This document shows, one piece after another, positions 63,610 to 64,000 of a stretch of 64,000 nt of DNA. The number at the start of each line of letters is the position of its first letter. Within the stretch, counting starts at the first letter, position 1. The notes under the pieces are model-generated. The model had not been told where the DNA came from, made no database searches, and saw only the letters and a list, made by a program, of their open reading frames with translations. Source of the DNA: Apilactobacillus ozensis DSM 23829 = JCM 17196 (lineage in GTDB: Bacteria > Bacillota > Bacilli > Lactobacillales > Lactobacillaceae); assembly GCF_001435995.1 (NCBI RefSeq), contig NZ_AYYQ01000002.1:1-64000 (forward strand), written 5' to 3'. The translations under genes were made by a program, and so were the position numbers.

Positions 63610-64000
63610 TCTAACAAAAAGAAATTTAATCTTATATTTTAGTAATAAATCAAACGTATTTTTTTCGCTACTAGCTTCATTAATTTCCTTTGGCTTATTT
63701 ATATTATTTATAAAAAACAACTTACAAGCTCAATGGCATGCTACTTCTATTTATAAAGGACTATTAGATAATTGGATTATCGGTGAAACTTTGAATACCA
63801 CTGCAATCAGTGCTTCGCTAACTGCATTAACTAGGTATGTATATGATAAATCAAACAATGTGATAGCTGACATCAGTTTAACCGATTTATATTTTAAACA
63901 TTTGCAAGCTAGTTATCTTTTATCAGCGATGATTATTAGTACTATCATGCAATTATTTACATTTTTATTTATGAGTACTTATTTTAGTTTAGCCGATAAA
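63602..64000 (+). CDS. ABC-2-type permease, truncated by the window end
   Basis: The first 133 codons of an open frame beginning MINLTKRNLILYFSNKSNV. A membrane helix is visible at about 20-38 and another near 105-128, as in DrrB-type permeases. The start ATG overlaps the stop of the ATPase gene, so the pair is coupled. The remainder lies outside the window. Confidence 0.85.
   Translation, partial: MINLTKRNLILYFSNKSNVFFSLLASLISFGLFILFIKNNLQAQWHATSIYKGLLDNWIIGETLNTTAISASLTALTRYVYDKSNNVIADISLTDLYFKHLQASYLLSAMIISTIMQLFTFLFMSTYFSLADK

Noticed and set aside
1..64000. Long open frames on the strand opposite strongly biased genes
   Set aside because: They lack ribosome binding sites, mirror the codon pattern of the real genes and resemble no protein family.
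1..64000. CRISPR arrays, tRNA or rRNA genes, prophage blocks
   Set aside because: No regular direct repeats with spacers, no cloverleaf or rRNA-like sequence and no phage gene cluster were seen by reading.

Overview
The window is a low-G+C Gram-positive chromosome segment, most likely from an obligately heterofermentative member of the Lactobacillaceae. Three things point there. The sugar genes form the 6-phosphogluconate/phosphoketolase route (zwf, gnd, rpiA, xpkA). Gene starts have strong AGGAGG-type ribosome binding sites and many TTG starts. Surface proteins carry MucBP units and DUF5776-like repeats, which I associate with Fructilactobacillus and Apilactobacillus. The genus is an inference. 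No rRNA, tRNA, CRISPR array or prophage was seen.

Layout. 1-1.9 kb: a 5'-incomplete IS3-family element, then about 600 bp without a conventional gene that holds two candidate peptide ORFs and a branched inverted-repeat element. 1.9-4.9 kb: zwf-gnd operon on the minus strand. 5.2-10.5 kb: membrane-anchored Mrr-like nuclease, secreted protein, MFS transporter, NrdI, DUF21/CBS protein, small acidic protein. 10.5-15.5 kb: 3-methyladenine glycosylase, CiaRH-like two-component system, secreted GH25 lysozyme, two tandem Hsp20 genes behind a CtsR-like box. 15.5-20.2 kb: zinc-binding lipoprotein divergent from an ArsR-type regulator, then a 19-codon leader ORF in front of a P2-type ATPase. 20.2-28.9 kb: YdcF protein with an apparent ATT start, large lectin/MucBP surface protein, D-2-hydroxyacid dehydrogenase, LD-carboxypeptidase-like protein, XRE regulator, a FUSC transporter gene broken by two one-base homopolymer losses, aldo/keto reductase.

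28.9-40.2 kb: CtpE-like ATPase, DUF1836 protein, a tyrosine-recombinase-fold protein without catalytic residues, copY-copB, HD hydrolase, Cys-tRNA deacylase-like protein, GntR regulator and xpkA. 40.2-44.6 kb: rbsK-rbsD divergent from rpiA across a 36-bp perfect palindrome, RluA-family enzyme, two unknown genes and a structured small RNA. 44.6-64 kb: methyltransferase-like protein, amtB with a GlnR box, hydrolases, RNase Y, 5'-nucleotidase, Spx without its redox cysteines, HAD phosphatase, nucleoside hydrolase, ferredoxin/flavodoxin reductase, K+ channel, LTA synthase, NlpC/P60 hydrolase, MerR regulator and two ABC systems, the last cut by the window end.

Main themes are pentose-phosphate/phosphoketolase metabolism with ribose and nucleoside salvage feeding it, metal homeostasis (Zn, Cu, Ca-type ATPases), and envelope maintenance. 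The items I find most novel-looking are the leader peptide before the P-type ATPase (16978-17037), the small RNA (about 44420-44600), the Spx with SxxS, and the branched element plus peptide ORFs at 1.35-1.9 kb.
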